In this document: piece by piece, positions 53,575 to 62,993 of the stretch
Position numbering within the stretch: the first letter of the stretch is position 1
How the letters are laid out: every line of letters starts with the position of its first letter
Assembly (NCBI RefSeq): GCF_938028735.1
Contig: NZ_CALIMF010000014.1
Location: 248,001 to 312,000 of the forward strand
Direction: 5' to 3'
Length of the DNA: 64,000 nt
DNA from: an uncultured Thermanaerothrix sp.
GTDB taxonomy: Bacteria; Chloroflexota; Anaerolineae; Anaerolineales; Anaerolineaceae
Notes under the pieces: generated by a model
Database searches by the model: none
What the model was told of the DNA's origin: nothing
The model's input: only the letters and a program-made list of their open reading frames with translations
Position numbers and translations under genes: made by a program

Positions 53575-53613
53575 AAAACTGGGCAAGAGTCTGTTGAACT
53601 CTTGCCCAGTTTT
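53575..53613. terminator. bidirectional terminator between slt and the pyruvate dehydrogenase operon
   Basis: A 16-bp perfect stem (53575-53590 with 53598-53613) and a 7-base loop start two bases after the transglycosylase stop. The stem has A-run and T-run ends, so it can terminate transcription from both sides. Confidence 0.85.
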
Positions 53614-53628
53614 GCAGCGTTTTTGTTC

Positions 53629-54918
53629 TCAGAGCACTAATCGCAATGGATGTTCCAGAAATTCGGCTAACAATTGCATGAAACGGGCTGCCTCTGCTCC
53701 ATCTGTGACACGGTGATCAGCGGAAAGGGTGGCCTTCATCCGCGTACCAATTCCCAAAACGCCATTCTGAACCACTGGCACTTCGCGGACGGCTCCAATG
53801 GCCAAAATGCCTGCCTCAGGGGGATTGATGATCGCTATAAAATGCTCAACGCCAAACATGCCAAGGTTGCTAATTGAGAAGGTGGACCCCTCAATATCCT
53901 CTGGACGTACCTTACCCAGACGGGCACGTGCGCTCATTTCCTTCATCTCCTGGGAAATGAGACGTAGAGGTTTCAAATCAGCGTCACGGCAGACAACCGT
54001 CATTAATCCATTCTCAAGAGCCACCGCCACCCCAATATTGACATGCCCATAACGCACAATTTCATTACCTACCAGCGCGGCATTCAGAGCTGGGAACTGG
54101 CGCAACGCGAGGGCTACTGCTTTGATGATGAAATCATTAACAGACAGTTTCTGATCTTCCGGTAATTCCGCATTCAAGGCCTTGCGCAGATCCATCAGTG
54201 CCCGCATGTCATACTCACGGGTGATGTAAAAGTGAGGCACCTGCTGCTTGGACTCGACCATACGGCGAGCGATGATACCACGCAAGCGGTCTACCGGCAA
54301 ACGTTGATCTTCAGATACTTGTCCAACAGGTAGCCAAGACACTTCAGGCGGTTTAGATGGCGCTGCTTCGCCGGGCAGAGCACTTACTGGGGAGGGTACC
54401 GCTTCAGGTTGAGCAGCCAATACAGCCTCAACATCACGGCGTACAATTCGTCCTCCTGGACCTGTTCCCTGTATTTGACGAAGATCTAACTGGTGTTCGC
54501 GCGCAATTCGTCGCGCTAAAGGTGATGCCTTGACCCGTTCACCAGTAAGAGCACCCACTGTCTCGGGTTGAGGAAGGGTTGGCTCCATCTCCGCGGTCTG
54601 AGGAGGCTCTGGAGCGGGAACTTTTTTCTCCACGGCTTCAGCGGCTTTTTCACTCGGCAGGCTCTCCTCAAGCTTCTCTCCTGGCGCGCCAATGATGGCA
54701 ATAGGCGTACCTACCGGCACCACAGTCCCGGCTTCGACCAGCAAGCGGTGCACGACACCACTATGCGTGGACTCAACTTCAACGGTCGCTTTATCCGTCT
54801 CAATTTCTGCCAGTATCTCCCCTTTCGTCACTGGTTCGCCTTCCGCTTTTAACCAGCGTACCAGAGTTCCCTCCGCCATGTCAAAACCCAATTTGGGCAT
54901 TGTAACAATCTCTGCCAT
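53629..54918 (-). CDS. pdhC: 2-oxo acid dehydrogenase E2 (dihydrolipoyl acyltransferase)
   Basis: Core of the pyruvate dehydrogenase complex. Residues 1-75 are a lipoyl domain with Lys43 in ETDKATVEVES. A Pro/Ala linker leads to a peripheral-subunit-binding domain (about 130-170) with ASPLARRIAREHQLDL and GPGGRIVRRDVE. A second linker precedes the catalytic acyltransferase domain (about 215-429), with YITREYDM, SISNLGMFGVEHFIAIIN and the active-site HRVTDGAEAARFM. The start overlaps the E1 beta stop by one base. The acyl specificity (pyruvate versus acetoin) rests on the E1 calls. Confidence 0.94.
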   Translation of the reverse strand: MAEIVTMPKLGFDMAEGTLVRWLKAEGEPVTKGEILAEIETDKATVEVESTHSGVVHRLLVEAGTVVPVGTPIAIIGAPGEKLEESLPSEKAAEAVEKKVPAPEPPQTAEMEPTLPQPETVGALTGERVKASPLARRIAREHQLDLRQIQGTGPGGRIVRRDVEAVLAAQPEAVPSPVSALPGEAAPSKPPEVSWLPVGQVSEDQRLPVDRLRGIIARRMVESKQQVPHFYITREYDMRALMDLRKALNAELPEDQKLSVNDFIIKAVALALRQFPALNAALVGNEIVRYGHVNIGVAVALENGLMTVVCRDADLKPLRLISQEMKEMSARARLGKVRPEDIEGSTFSISNLGMFGVEHFIAIINPPEAGILAIGAVREVPVVQNGVLGIGTRMKATLSADHRVTDGAEAARFMQLLAEFLEHPLRLVL

Positions 54919-55889
54919 CAGAGCACCTCCCTCACAGCCTGAACCACATCCTTAACTTGGGGCAAAGCCATTTGCTCCAAGGTGCGATTATACGGCAGAG
55001 GCACCTCAACTTGGGCCACCCGTTTAACGGGAGCATCTAGGAAGTCAAACGCCTCTTCGTAAATTCGGGCAGCTACTTCTGCGCCTACCCCATAGGACTT
55101 CCAGCCCTCCTCCACAATAACCGCACGATTGGTCTTTTTAACCGACTCCAACACGGGCTTCATGTCCAATGGTCGCAACGTACGCAAATCCACCACTTCC
55201 ACCTCAATGCCTTCGCGGGTTAGCTCTTCAGCCGCCTTGAGGGAAGTGTCTAGCATCTTGCTATAAGTCACGATGGTGACATCCCGGCCCTCACGTTGTA
55301 CCTTTGATTGACCAATCGGGATGGTAAAGTCACCTTCAGGCACTTCCCCGCGTAACTGATAGAGTGTGGCGTGTTCGATAAAGAACACCGGATCGTCGCA
55401 GCGAATCGCTGCCTTAAGCAACCCCTTAGCGTCAGCAGGCGTTCCAGGGGCCACAACCTTAAGTCCAGGGAAATGCGCAAAAATGGCATCTGGGGTTTGG
55501 GAATGGGTTGCTCCCAATTGCCGCCCACCCCCACTAACCGTGCGGATCACTAAGGGAACGACCATCTGCCCACCGAACATGTAATGAAATTTAGCCGCCT
55601 CATTGACAATATGATCCATCGCCACAAAAGCAAAGTTGATGGTCATAATTTCAGCCACCGGGCGTAAACCCACTAAAGCCGCCCCAATGGCCGCACCCAC
55701 AATGGCTGCTTCAGAAATCGGGGTGTCCCGCACACGATCCGGGCCAAAGTGGTCATAAAAACCACGGGTAACCGCATAGGTTCCTCCCCAAACTCCTACC
55801 TCTTCGCCCATAATGAAGACCTTGGGATCACGCTCCATTTCTTCCCATAAAGCCTGCGAAATGGCTTCACGCATTGTTATTCTAGCCAT
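54918..55889 (-). CDS. pdhB: pyruvate dehydrogenase E1 component beta subunit
   Basis: 323-residue beta subunit of the thiamine-diphosphate dependent E1. Family blocks include FIMGEEVGVWGGTYAVTRGFYD, split here as MGEEVGVWGGTYAV and TRGFYDHFG, then PISEAAIVGAAIGAALVG, GATHSQTPDAIFAHFPGL, VDLRTLRPLDM and VEEGWKSYGVGAEVAARI. It binds the alpha subunit to form the active site. Located 18 bases after pdhA and fused by one base to pdhC. Acetoin dehydrogenase E1 beta is very similar and cannot be ruled out. Confidence 0.93.
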   Translation of the reverse strand: MARITMREAISQALWEEMERDPKVFIMGEEVGVWGGTYAVTRGFYDHFGPDRVRDTPISEAAIVGAAIGAALVGLRPVAEIMTINFAFVAMDHIVNEAAKFHYMFGGQMVVPLVIRTVSGGGRQLGATHSQTPDAIFAHFPGLKVVAPGTPADAKGLLKAAIRCDDPVFFIEHATLYQLRGEVPEGDFTIPIGQSKVQREGRDVTIVTYSKMLDTSLKAAEELTREGIEVEVVDLRTLRPLDMKPVLESVKKTNRAVIVEEGWKSYGVGAEVAARIYEEAFDFLDAPVKRVAQVEVPLPYNRTLEQMALPQVKDVVQAVREVL

Positions 55890-55907
55890 AACATCATCCC
55901 TTTCAAC

Positions 55908-56873
55908 TCAGCAGGTTTCTGATACATAAACGTGTTTATAAAGGTCTTCGGGTGCCGGCTCCGGACTAGCCTCAGCAAAACGAACAGCTTCTTCCACCTC
56001 TTCCTCCGCTTCCCGAATCGTTTTTTGCAGTTCATCCTCGGTGGCTATACCTTGCGCCAGCAAGTAATTGTGGTAAACCCCAATGGGGTCATCCTGCTGC
56101 CACTTACGCACCTCATCTGACGTACGATAGCGCTCCGGATCGCCCATCGAATGGCCCCGGAAACGATAGGTAACGACCTCCAGAAATTGCGGCCCACTAC
56201 CAGAACGGATTTCCTCGAGCATGCGGGCAGCCACTTCGCGTACTTTGATTACATCCATGCCATCTACCTGATCACGCTTCATGCCATAAGCATCCGCTTT
56301 CAACGCAATCTCCGGCACCGCCGAGGCACGCTCCACAGCTGTTCCCATCCCATATTTGTTATTTTCGCACACCCACAGCACTGGAAGGTTCCAAACCTTG
56401 GAAAGGTTTAGAGCTTCATGGAAAAAACCGATATTGGTCGCCCCATCACCAAACATACAAATGGTCACTGCTTTCTGATTCTGGTAAACATCCCCAAGGG
56501 CCAGTCCAGCAGCGATCGGTAAATGCGCACCTACAATAGCATGTCCCCCCCAGAAGTTCTTCGAAACATCCGCCAGGTGCATAGATCCGCCTTTCCCTTT
56601 TGAACACCCGGTCGCCTTCCCAAGCAACTCAGCCATCACTTCTTTAGCAGAGACCCCGCAATTGATGGCTACGCCGTGATCGCGGTAAGCCGTGATAACC
56701 CGGTCTTCAGGCCGTCGCACCGAAATAATGCCAGTGCTCACCGCCTCCTGACCAATATAAAGATGCAAAAATCCGCCTATTTTGCCTTGCTGGTAGAGCT
56801 CAGCAGCACGTTCCTCCAAACGGCGAATGACCACCATTTGGTAATAAAGATCCAGATACTCTTTTTTATCCAT
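55908..56873 (-). CDS. pdhA: pyruvate dehydrogenase E1 component alpha subunit
   Basis: 321-residue alpha subunit that decarboxylates pyruvate with thiamine diphosphate. It has YRDHGVAINCGV, KGKGGSMHLAD, GGHAIVGAHLPIAAGLALG, and the ThDP motif starting GDGATNIGFFHEALNLS and ending in ENNKYGMGT. RYRTSDEVRKWQQDDPI near the C-terminus is typical. The ATG has AGAGAGG upstream. First gene of a three-gene operon; no dihydrolipoamide dehydrogenase (E3) is present here, so it must come from elsewhere in the genome. Confidence 0.94.
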   Translation of the reverse strand: MDKKEYLDLYYQMVVIRRLEERAAELYQQGKIGGFLHLYIGQEAVSTGIISVRRPEDRVITAYRDHGVAINCGVSAKEVMAELLGKATGCSKGKGGSMHLADVSKNFWGGHAIVGAHLPIAAGLALGDVYQNQKAVTICMFGDGATNIGFFHEALNLSKVWNLPVLWVCENNKYGMGTAVERASAVPEIALKADAYGMKRDQVDGMDVIKVREVAARMLEEIRSGSGPQFLEVVTYRFRGHSMGDPERYRTSDEVRKWQQDDPIGVYHNYLLAQGIATEDELQKTIREAEEEVEEAVRFAEASPEPAPEDLYKHVYVSETC

Positions 56874-56910
56874 AACACAGATCCTCTCTGCATATATTCA
56901 AACCCCCGCA

Positions 56911-56946
56911 ATTATATCAAAACCCGTTCTTGACGCGGGTTTTGAT
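56911..56946 (-). promoter_or_regulatory. promoter with overlapping palindrome upstream of pdhA
   Basis: On the minus strand a perfect TATAAT (56911-56916) lies about 38 bases before pdhA; no good -35 is seen. An 11-bp inverted repeat ATCAAAACCCG / CGGGTTTTGAT (56916-56926 and 56936-56946) with 9 bases between arms sits over the spacer and touches the -10. It may be an operator. It could also be the terminator of the upstream permease gene, but no T-run follows. Confidence 0.5.
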
Positions 56947-57000
56947 AAAATCACCTCTTCAGAGGAATTAGTGCCTAATCACTTTATCAAAAGCAAGGAT

Positions 57001-58599
57001 TCACTCAGGATGTGTTGGGGCACTGCGGAAGTTCTCATCCAAGTTATATCCCCGCTGCCTCCAAAAATTTAACCGTCCCCAATACAACCCTAGGCCAGCC
57101 ACCCATAGCAGGATTATCGCAAAACCCAGTTCGCGAGGAAGGCGCAGTTCTCGAGAAAAACCAACCGTTCCCCACAAGACACTCAAAGCAATGACGAGGC
57201 TCACTAACCCAACCAGAATCTTCCCCGCCAGGAATTTCACCCGTTGGAAAATCGAAACTGACTTTGCAATCTGATCGCGAAACCGCCATAAATACAAGAT
57301 CAAGGCCAGCAATGGTGCCAAACTTGACACTGCCAGTGCGTAAGGATAATAAACCACCAATGCCATCCAGGCACCGTGCAACCCAGCTGTCATCCCCAAT
57401 AAAGTCAGAAAGGCCGTTATAAACAAAGCCATTACCGGCACCTGCTGCCCTCGTCGCTGGTAACCCCAGCTTGATGGCACTAAACCATCCTTAGCCCAGC
57501 CAGCTATAATCTGGGCAACCGAGTAAAGGTAGGCTTGAAGCAGGTTGAGCAAAAGCACGCTCCATAGCAAAACAAAAAAGATTAACAACGTTAGTGAAGG
57601 GCGGGCAAGGAGAAGGTAGAAAACCGACCAGGGCAGGAAAAACTCAGCCTGTGCTGCCTGGTGCAAGTAGAGCCAGCTATGAGCCGCCAGGAGATTACCA
57701 GGAAGAGCATCTTGCAAAAAGGCAATGACCAGCCCCAATAGAACAATCAATACAAGCAAAGGCATTATGAGCCAGCCCAACGAGGAGCGTTTTACTCGTC
57801 CCCAATCAAGCGCAGACAATGCCACGAGGCCTCCCTGAAGGAACCACAGGCTCAACCCCATTCCCATTAAAAACGAGGACACCGGGCGTCGAGTCAAGAT
57901 CAAACCAAAGGAGACTGCCAGGTTAACTTGACGTTCTACTACCCCACTCCCATATAAACTCTCGTAGGCACGAGCAAAATTGTCAGACGGAAGCAGCAGG
58001 AAAACCACTAGTAGGATACCCCATATAACAACCAGAAAAGCCCCCGCGCCGAGGAGGAACTTAACCCCGCGGGGAGCAAACAGGACAAGTAAGAACGCCA
58101 GGAAAATGCCGACGGTTCCCAATAGGGCTGCCATCTGAGAGGTTTGAAAGGCCTCAGCTAGGGAATCAAGCCCTAACTGAGGCAGTACCAGCGCACCCAC
58201 TTGAAATAAACCGGGTAACCAAAAACGGAAAAAGGCAGCCACCATCCCCCCCGCAAACAAAGCAGAGGCAATCATTCCCACAAATGACCCCGCAAAACCC
58301 AATGACGGGCTAAAGAAGCGAGTCGCTATATAATAATCACTGCCCGGTGAGGCTATAATGCGAGCCATTGTACTATAAGCCAAAAGCCAGAATAAAGCCC
58401 CCACGAGAGCTCCTAAGAGCAATGCCAACCAGTTACCTGCTGGCCATTGACCAGGCACATAAGTGGTAAACCACCAGTCTGCACGCGTTACTCCAATTGC
58501 TGCCAACACAAGCCAACCACCTGTTACCCAGTTCCAGAAGGAACCCGAGGTTTCTGGTTGATCGTTCAGTTGTCTTCTTGTGCCGCGTTCGAGCGCCAT
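57001..58599 (-). CDS. APC-superfamily permease
   Basis: Inner-membrane transporter of 532 residues with about 12 hydrophobic helices, probably for amino acids or amines. The start at 58599 has GGAGG four bases upstream; a longer frame to 58656 has no site. Early sequence has SFWNWVTGGWLVLAAIGVTRAD, then a series of Gly/Leu-rich helices and a basic cytoplasmic C-terminus. Helix 1 lacks a clear GxG substrate motif, so the family call is by overall layout. It is a single gene between the pdh operon and the sdh operon, with no linked regulator. Confidence 0.7.
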   Translation of the reverse strand: MALERGTRRQLNDQPETSGSFWNWVTGGWLVLAAIGVTRADWWFTTYVPGQWPAGNWLALLLGALVGALFWLLAYSTMARIIASPGSDYYIATRFFSPSLGFAGSFVGMIASALFAGGMVAAFFRFWLPGLFQVGALVLPQLGLDSLAEAFQTSQMAALLGTVGIFLAFLLVLFAPRGVKFLLGAGAFLVVIWGILLVVFLLLPSDNFARAYESLYGSGVVERQVNLAVSFGLILTRRPVSSFLMGMGLSLWFLQGGLVALSALDWGRVKRSSLGWLIMPLLVLIVLLGLVIAFLQDALPGNLLAAHSWLYLHQAAQAEFFLPWSVFYLLLARPSLTLLIFFVLLWSVLLLNLLQAYLYSVAQIIAGWAKDGLVPSSWGYQRRGQQVPVMALFITAFLTLLGMTAGLHGAWMALVVYYPYALAVSSLAPLLALILYLWRFRDQIAKSVSIFQRVKFLAGKILVGLVSLVIALSVLWGTVGFSRELRLPRELGFAIILLWVAGLGLYWGRLNFWRQRGYNLDENFRSAPTHPE

Positions 58600-58937
58600 G
58601 TTACCTCCGCTTTGGGGGTGCAAGATTCCGATCTTGTTACCACAAGGATTTCGCACTCATTATACTCAACACCTCTTTGCCTTTATTTAACAATCACTTT
58701 ACAATATTCTTCCTTTCATCTGGCAGAGTCACGATCAGGTCCTCCGCCTTGACAATCGCCATTCAGTCAGCGCTTAACTCCTTTCTACTAGCGCTATGAC
58801 CTGCGATCCACGTGTGGGCTCAACAAAAACGTGGAAATTTGGGGCTTGATTTTCAGTGCCGACTATGGTAAATTTAATTTGCCAGATGTCAGGGTGCCCC
58901 CCTCACCCTGGCATCTGGCTTATTTACCCCCTGTGAT
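58600..58937. other. intergenic stretch between permease and sdhB
   Basis: A gap of about 340 bases holds the 5' leader of the permease gene on the left and, on the right, the hairpin listed separately. No gene-like frame with a ribosome site was found. The middle (about 58680-58860) shows nothing I can support. Confidence 0.6.
58881..58919 (-). terminator. hairpin after the succinate dehydrogenase operon
   Basis: Sixteen-base arms at 58881-58896 and 58904-58919 pair with one mismatch around a C-rich 7-base loop, 18 bases past the sdhB stop. The following minus-strand sequence is AT-rich but has no clean T-run. Likely terminator or 3'-end stabiliser. Confidence 0.6.
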
Positions 58938-59648
58938 TCAGTCCAAGCGCCCAGTTTGAATAGCGCGCTTAACTTCAGCAATGGCCTGAGTAACCTTAAT
59001 TTCGCGCGGACAGGCTTCTGTGCAGTTGAACGCCGTGCGACAGCGCCAAACTCCCATTTGTTGGTTGAGGATCTCTAGGCGCTGAGCCGCCGCGCGATCA
59101 CGGCTATCAAAAATGAAACGATGGGCATTAACGATCGCGGCTGGTCCTACATAGTGCCCATCTGCCCAGAATGAAGGACACGAGGTTGTACAGGCAGCGC
59201 AGAGAATGCACTTGGTCGTGTCATCAAACCGTTCACGCTCTGCTGGCGATTGCAGACGCTCCCTTCCATCCTCTGGGAGTGGTTCATCATTAATCAAGTA
59301 GGGCAACACCGAGCGATAATGCTCAAAAAAAGGCTCCATATCAACAATCAAATCTTTGAGAACCCGTAGGCCTAAAAGGGGCTCGACCGTGATCTCGTTG
59401 GTCTCAAAGTTCTTAACTAGGGCTTTGCAAGCCAACATATTCCGCCCATTGATCCGCATGGCATCTGAACCACATATACCGTGCCCACATGAACGGCGAA
59501 AAGAGAGGGTGCCGTCAATATCCCCTCGAATATACTCCAGCAGGTCAAGCACGCGATCCATGGGCTCGGCTTCTACCGTGAACACGTCATAGCGTGGCCT
59601 TCGATCAATTTCAGGGTTGAAGCGGAATACTCGCACGCGGACTTCCAT
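58938..59648 (-). CDS. sdhB: succinate dehydrogenase iron-sulfur subunit
   Basis: Passes electrons from the flavin to the quinone site through three clusters. The 236-residue protein has the [2Fe-2S] motif SCGHGICGSDAM with a later LAC, where Asp replaces one Cys as in E. coli SdhB. It then has the [4Fe-4S] motif CILCAACTTSCP and the [3Fe-4S] part CRTAFNCTEACPREIKV. It follows sdhA by 21 bases and is the last gene of the operon. Confidence 0.95.
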   Translation of the reverse strand: MEVRVRVFRFNPEIDRRPRYDVFTVEAEPMDRVLDLLEYIRGDIDGTLSFRRSCGHGICGSDAMRINGRNMLACKALVKNFETNEITVEPLLGLRVLKDLIVDMEPFFEHYRSVLPYLINDEPLPEDGRERLQSPAERERFDDTTKCILCAACTTSCPSFWADGHYVGPAAIVNAHRFIFDSRDRAAAQRLEILNQQMGVWRCRTAFNCTEACPREIKVTQAIAEVKRAIQTGRLD

Positions 59649-59669
59649 GGCTTTCTCTCCTCAAAGGGA

Positions 59670-61463
59670 TCAATAAACTCGCTCTTTAGGGGTATACTGA
59701 GTGATTACCACCGGCTTATAGTCCAAATGGACACGATCGCCATCTAACCATGCCAGAGTATGTTTGAGCCAGTTTTCATCATCACGCTTGGGATAGTCTT
59801 CACGCGCATGTGCGCCTCGGCTTTCTTTCCGCTCAAGCGCCGAAACAGCGGTGACCAAAGCAAGATCAAGCAAATTTCCTAGTTCCCAAGTGTTAAGTAA
59901 TTCGGTATTAAACGCCCGCCCACTATCGCTCACACGAACGTGGCGAAAACGCTCACGCAACTCCTTGATTTTCTCAACCGCTTCCTGTAGCCCTTCTTCG
60001 GTTCGAAACACTCCCACCTTATCAAACATCAGATGCCGCAATTCGCGTCCAATCTGAGACGCTTTTTCGCGCCCGTCACCATGACGCAAGGCCTCAATTT
60101 GCTGCCGCGTGAAGTCCGTCGGGTCCTCCGGCAGGGGTTGAAAATCCACCCCATTAGCATATTCGGCCGCTTTGATCCCTGCATACTTACCAAAGACCAC
60201 CAAGTCTACGAGGGAATTAGTCCCCAAGCGATTAGCCCCATGAACAGACACACAGGCACACTCACCCGCTGCATACAAACCGGGCAAAACAGTATTCCGT
60301 GAGTCGATAACGACCTCAGCGTATTTATTGGTGGGAATGCCCCCCATAGCGTAATGCGCCGTCGGCTGGATCGGGATCAGATCCTTGACCGGATCCACCC
60401 CCAAGTAAGTACGGCAAAAATCGGTAATATCCGGGATCTTCGCTAGGATCTCCTCTGCTGTTACGCGGTAAGGCGATCCATCCGGACGGGTACGGCCATC
60501 TTTTTCAGCATAGTAATTTACCGTCTCAGGGCGAACATCGAGATAAAGGTAATTCTTGCCATTAACACCACGCCCCTCCTTGATTTCAAGGTAGATCGCC
60601 CGACTAACAACATCGCGCGAAGCCAGATCCTTGATACGAGGGGCATAGCGTTCCATGAAACGCTCTCCCTGACCATTGATGAGCACACCGCCCTCGCCAC
60701 GCACTGCCTCGGTAATCAGGATGCCCAATTTATAAATGCCTGTGGGATGAAACTGGAAGAACTCCATATCTTCAGCCGGTATGCCCCGGCGCAGAGTCAC
60801 CGCCACTCCATCACCGGTATAAGCATACGCATTAGAGGTCACCTCCCACATGCGACCGTGTCCGCCAGTAGCAAAAACCACGGCCTTACTATGGAAAACA
60901 TGAAGGTCACCCGTTGCAAGTTCTACAGCCACAACACCCGCAACTGCACCATTTTGAAGCAGCAGGTCCATCACTTGAAACTCATCAAAAAAGCGAATTC
61001 CATTTTTGATACACTGTTGATACAAAGTTTGAAGAATCATGTGCCCGGTGCGGTCGGCAGCGTAGCACGAACGTCGGACCGGCTTACCTGTCATATTGTT
61101 TGTATGTCCCCCAAAGAAACGCTGGTCAATCCGGCCTTGTGGAGTGCGCGAGAAAGGCAATCCCATGTGCTCCAGATCATAAACGGCTTGAATGGCCTCC
61201 CGGCACATAAACTCAATGGCATCTTGATCCCCCAAATAATCGCTGCCTTTTACCGTATCAAAAGCATGCCATTCCCAATGGTCTTCTTCCAGGTTACCTA
61301 ATGCTGCACCAATTCCTCCCTGTGCTGTGCCTGTATGCGAACGGGTGGGATAGAGTTTACTGATCACTGCCGTACGCGCTCGCTTGGAAGCGTACAATGC
61401 GGCCATCAGGCCAGCGCCGCCTCCCCCAACAACGATAACATCATACGTATGGGTGTGAACCAT
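59670..61463 (-). CDS. sdhA: succinate dehydrogenase flavoprotein subunit
   Basis: Catalytic subunit that oxidises succinate to fumarate with covalent FAD. The 597-residue protein begins DVIVVGGGGAGLMAALYASK. The FAD-linking His lies in TRSHTGTAQGGIGAAL. Substrate residues occur in FFQFHPTGI and RYAPRIKDLASRDVVSRAI, and ECACVSVHGANRLGTNSL is also present. The C-terminal helical domain is complete. It is cotranscribed with sdhC, sdhD and sdhB. Fumarate reductase is closely related; the sdhCDAB order and two small anchors favour succinate oxidation. Confidence 0.95.
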   Translation of the reverse strand: MVHTHTYDVIVVGGGGAGLMAALYASKRARTAVISKLYPTRSHTGTAQGGIGAALGNLEEDHWEWHAFDTVKGSDYLGDQDAIEFMCREAIQAVYDLEHMGLPFSRTPQGRIDQRFFGGHTNNMTGKPVRRSCYAADRTGHMILQTLYQQCIKNGIRFFDEFQVMDLLLQNGAVAGVVAVELATGDLHVFHSKAVVFATGGHGRMWEVTSNAYAYTGDGVAVTLRRGIPAEDMEFFQFHPTGIYKLGILITEAVRGEGGVLINGQGERFMERYAPRIKDLASRDVVSRAIYLEIKEGRGVNGKNYLYLDVRPETVNYYAEKDGRTRPDGSPYRVTAEEILAKIPDITDFCRTYLGVDPVKDLIPIQPTAHYAMGGIPTNKYAEVVIDSRNTVLPGLYAAGECACVSVHGANRLGTNSLVDLVVFGKYAGIKAAEYANGVDFQPLPEDPTDFTRQQIEALRHGDGREKASQIGRELRHLMFDKVGVFRTEEGLQEAVEKIKELRERFRHVRVSDSGRAFNTELLNTWELGNLLDLALVTAVSALERKESRGAHAREDYPKRDDENWLKHTLAWLDGDRVHLDYKPVVITQYTPKERVY

Positions 61464-61480
61464 ACTACTACCTCCCTTGC

Positions 61481-61879
61481 CTAGGATAAAGGAAAAGCCC
61501 GATTTACCCCAGCTATCAGCGCCGTCCCCCCTATCAGGGTGATAATCAGCCAGAACAGGAAAAGCAACCAGTTCATGACCTTACGCGCCCGCTCACCGTG
61601 AATGAAATCATTTAGCACCTGACGTAGGCCATTTACCCCGTGAGCAAAGGCAAAACCTAACAGCAGGGTATCATAAACGCGCCAGAACAGACTGGCCCAG
61701 CGCATTGCCACATAATCCAGATCAATGCGATGCACGCCCACAATTACATCCTGTAAGATCATGTGTCCCCACACCAAGGGAATCATCGCAAATGCGCTAT
61801 AGCGCATCCATTTCCAGGCAATGGTCTCGTAATTCGGCCTAACCCGCACGCGTCGCACGGTTTGAGATACAGATGCCAT
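61481..61879 (-). CDS. sdhD: succinate dehydrogenase membrane anchor subunit
   Basis: 132-residue membrane protein with three helices. GHMILQDVIVGVHRID includes candidate heme-b or quinone-site His residues, and AFAHGVNGLRQVLNDFIHG is typical of SdhD-type anchors. It lies 17 bases before sdhA and 9 after sdhC. Confidence 0.87.
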   Translation of the reverse strand: MASVSQTVRRVRVRPNYETIAWKWMRYSAFAMIPLVWGHMILQDVIVGVHRIDLDYVAMRWASLFWRVYDTLLLGFAFAHGVNGLRQVLNDFIHGERARKVMNWLLFLFWLIITLIGGTALIAGVNRAFPLS

Positions 61880-61888
61880 AATTGCCTC

Positions 61889-62308
61889 CTAACCTCCGAA
61901 CAGACCATAGTTATGGATGAGAAGGTTGCGCAACATCCAAAACGCAGAGGGCAACCACAACACCAGAGCAATAACCAGCGTCCAACGCACAGACCGGCGC
62001 TGACTTTCAATGTGCCAACCCTGCGGCTTGAAGAGGTCTAGATAAGCAATACGCAAACCATTCACTCCATGGTAAAACACACAAAATACTAAGAAAATTT
62101 CCCCAACACCAAAGAGAGTCGAGCGGTAAATCTCAATTGCCTTCATAAACAGGACGGGGTTGAAGTAAACGAAAGCAATGTCAATGATATGGATAGTGAG
62201 GAACAGTACGACGCCCAGACCGGTTATGCGATGAAGCAGGAAGCTCCAGTGACCCTCACGACCGCGGTAGGTGACATAACCCGCCAGAGTGGTTTTAAGT
62301 TCAGACAT
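61889..62308 (-). CDS. sdhC: succinate dehydrogenase cytochrome b subunit
   Basis: 139-residue membrane anchor. ATG 62308 is used because GGAGG is 7 bases upstream; an in-frame ATG at 62344 has none. The motif HRITGLGVVLFLTIHIIDIA has the conserved Arg/Ser-like start and heme ligand His, and VFYHGVNGLRIAYLD lies in the third helix. First gene of the sdh operon. Confidence 0.9.
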   Translation of the reverse strand: MSELKTTLAGYVTYRGREGHWSFLLHRITGLGVVLFLTIHIIDIAFVYFNPVLFMKAIEIYRSTLFGVGEIFLVFCVFYHGVNGLRIAYLDLFKPQGWHIESQRRSVRWTLVIALVLWLPSAFWMLRNLLIHNYGLFGG

Positions 62309-62344
62309 ATAGACCTCCAAATAAGATTGTCTGGGATGGGCCAT

Positions 62345-62993
62345 GCACTAAGATTTTAGCATGAGAGCCGCGAAAGCAAACTCACAAATTTGGGTGAATT
62401 TTGGTAATTTGCCCTTCTGAGCGTATTCTCCTTAGAGCGACCCTTCGTTCTCTCTTCCCAGAATTATAAAAATCTTGACCTCTCGGTAACGTAGATGGTC
62501 AAATTGAACGATCCTTCAGACGCCTTGCCCAGGGCTCAAACCCAGAACCTAGCAATGAATTATTTGCAATATACCACCATGCTCGCCTATCGCCCCAAGC
62601 AACTTTGCCTTTCTTTGGCCGAATATAAACGCATTCATCATCAAGCGCACTGGAAACGCTCCTTGCGCAGTCTGATGGCCGAGATCAAGAAATAACCGCA
62701 GCGGGCGGGAGAACTTTTTCAAACCTATCTGCCCCTGTTATGACCACCAGCTGACCAGTATTGAAGCGCTCCTGTTTGTTGGCAGTGAGCGAAAAGACAA
62801 GCTCTTGCCCTCCCTTTCCTCTTTACTTTCCTGTATGTCTCAGAAAATGCCGTAGCGAGGTTCGTTTTTTAGTTCAATGCTAACTTTTGGCGAAACTACC
62901 GATCGTTAAGAAATCTCCACATTCCTCTGTTGACATTTTGTGTTCCCAATGTTATTGCCTTAATTGGGCATAAAAAACGTTTTCTAAAAAACC
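62345..62993. other. gene-poor stretch with no supported gene
   Basis: About 650 bases right of sdhC. A 66-codon open frame at 62495-62695 (plus) could be a remnant of a coding region, as a further 15 codons stay readable after its stop, but I recognise no family and see no ribosome site. A TTGACA at 62930-62935 with a weak TATTGC 17 bases later could drive the broken regulator that follows. Otherwise nothing can be supported. Confidence 0.5.
62353..62379 (-). promoter_or_regulatory. possible promoter of the sdh operon
   Basis: On the minus strand TTGCTT (62374-62379) and TAAAAT (62353-62358) are 15 bases apart, about 45 bases before sdhC. The spacing is short, so support is moderate. Confidence 0.4.
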
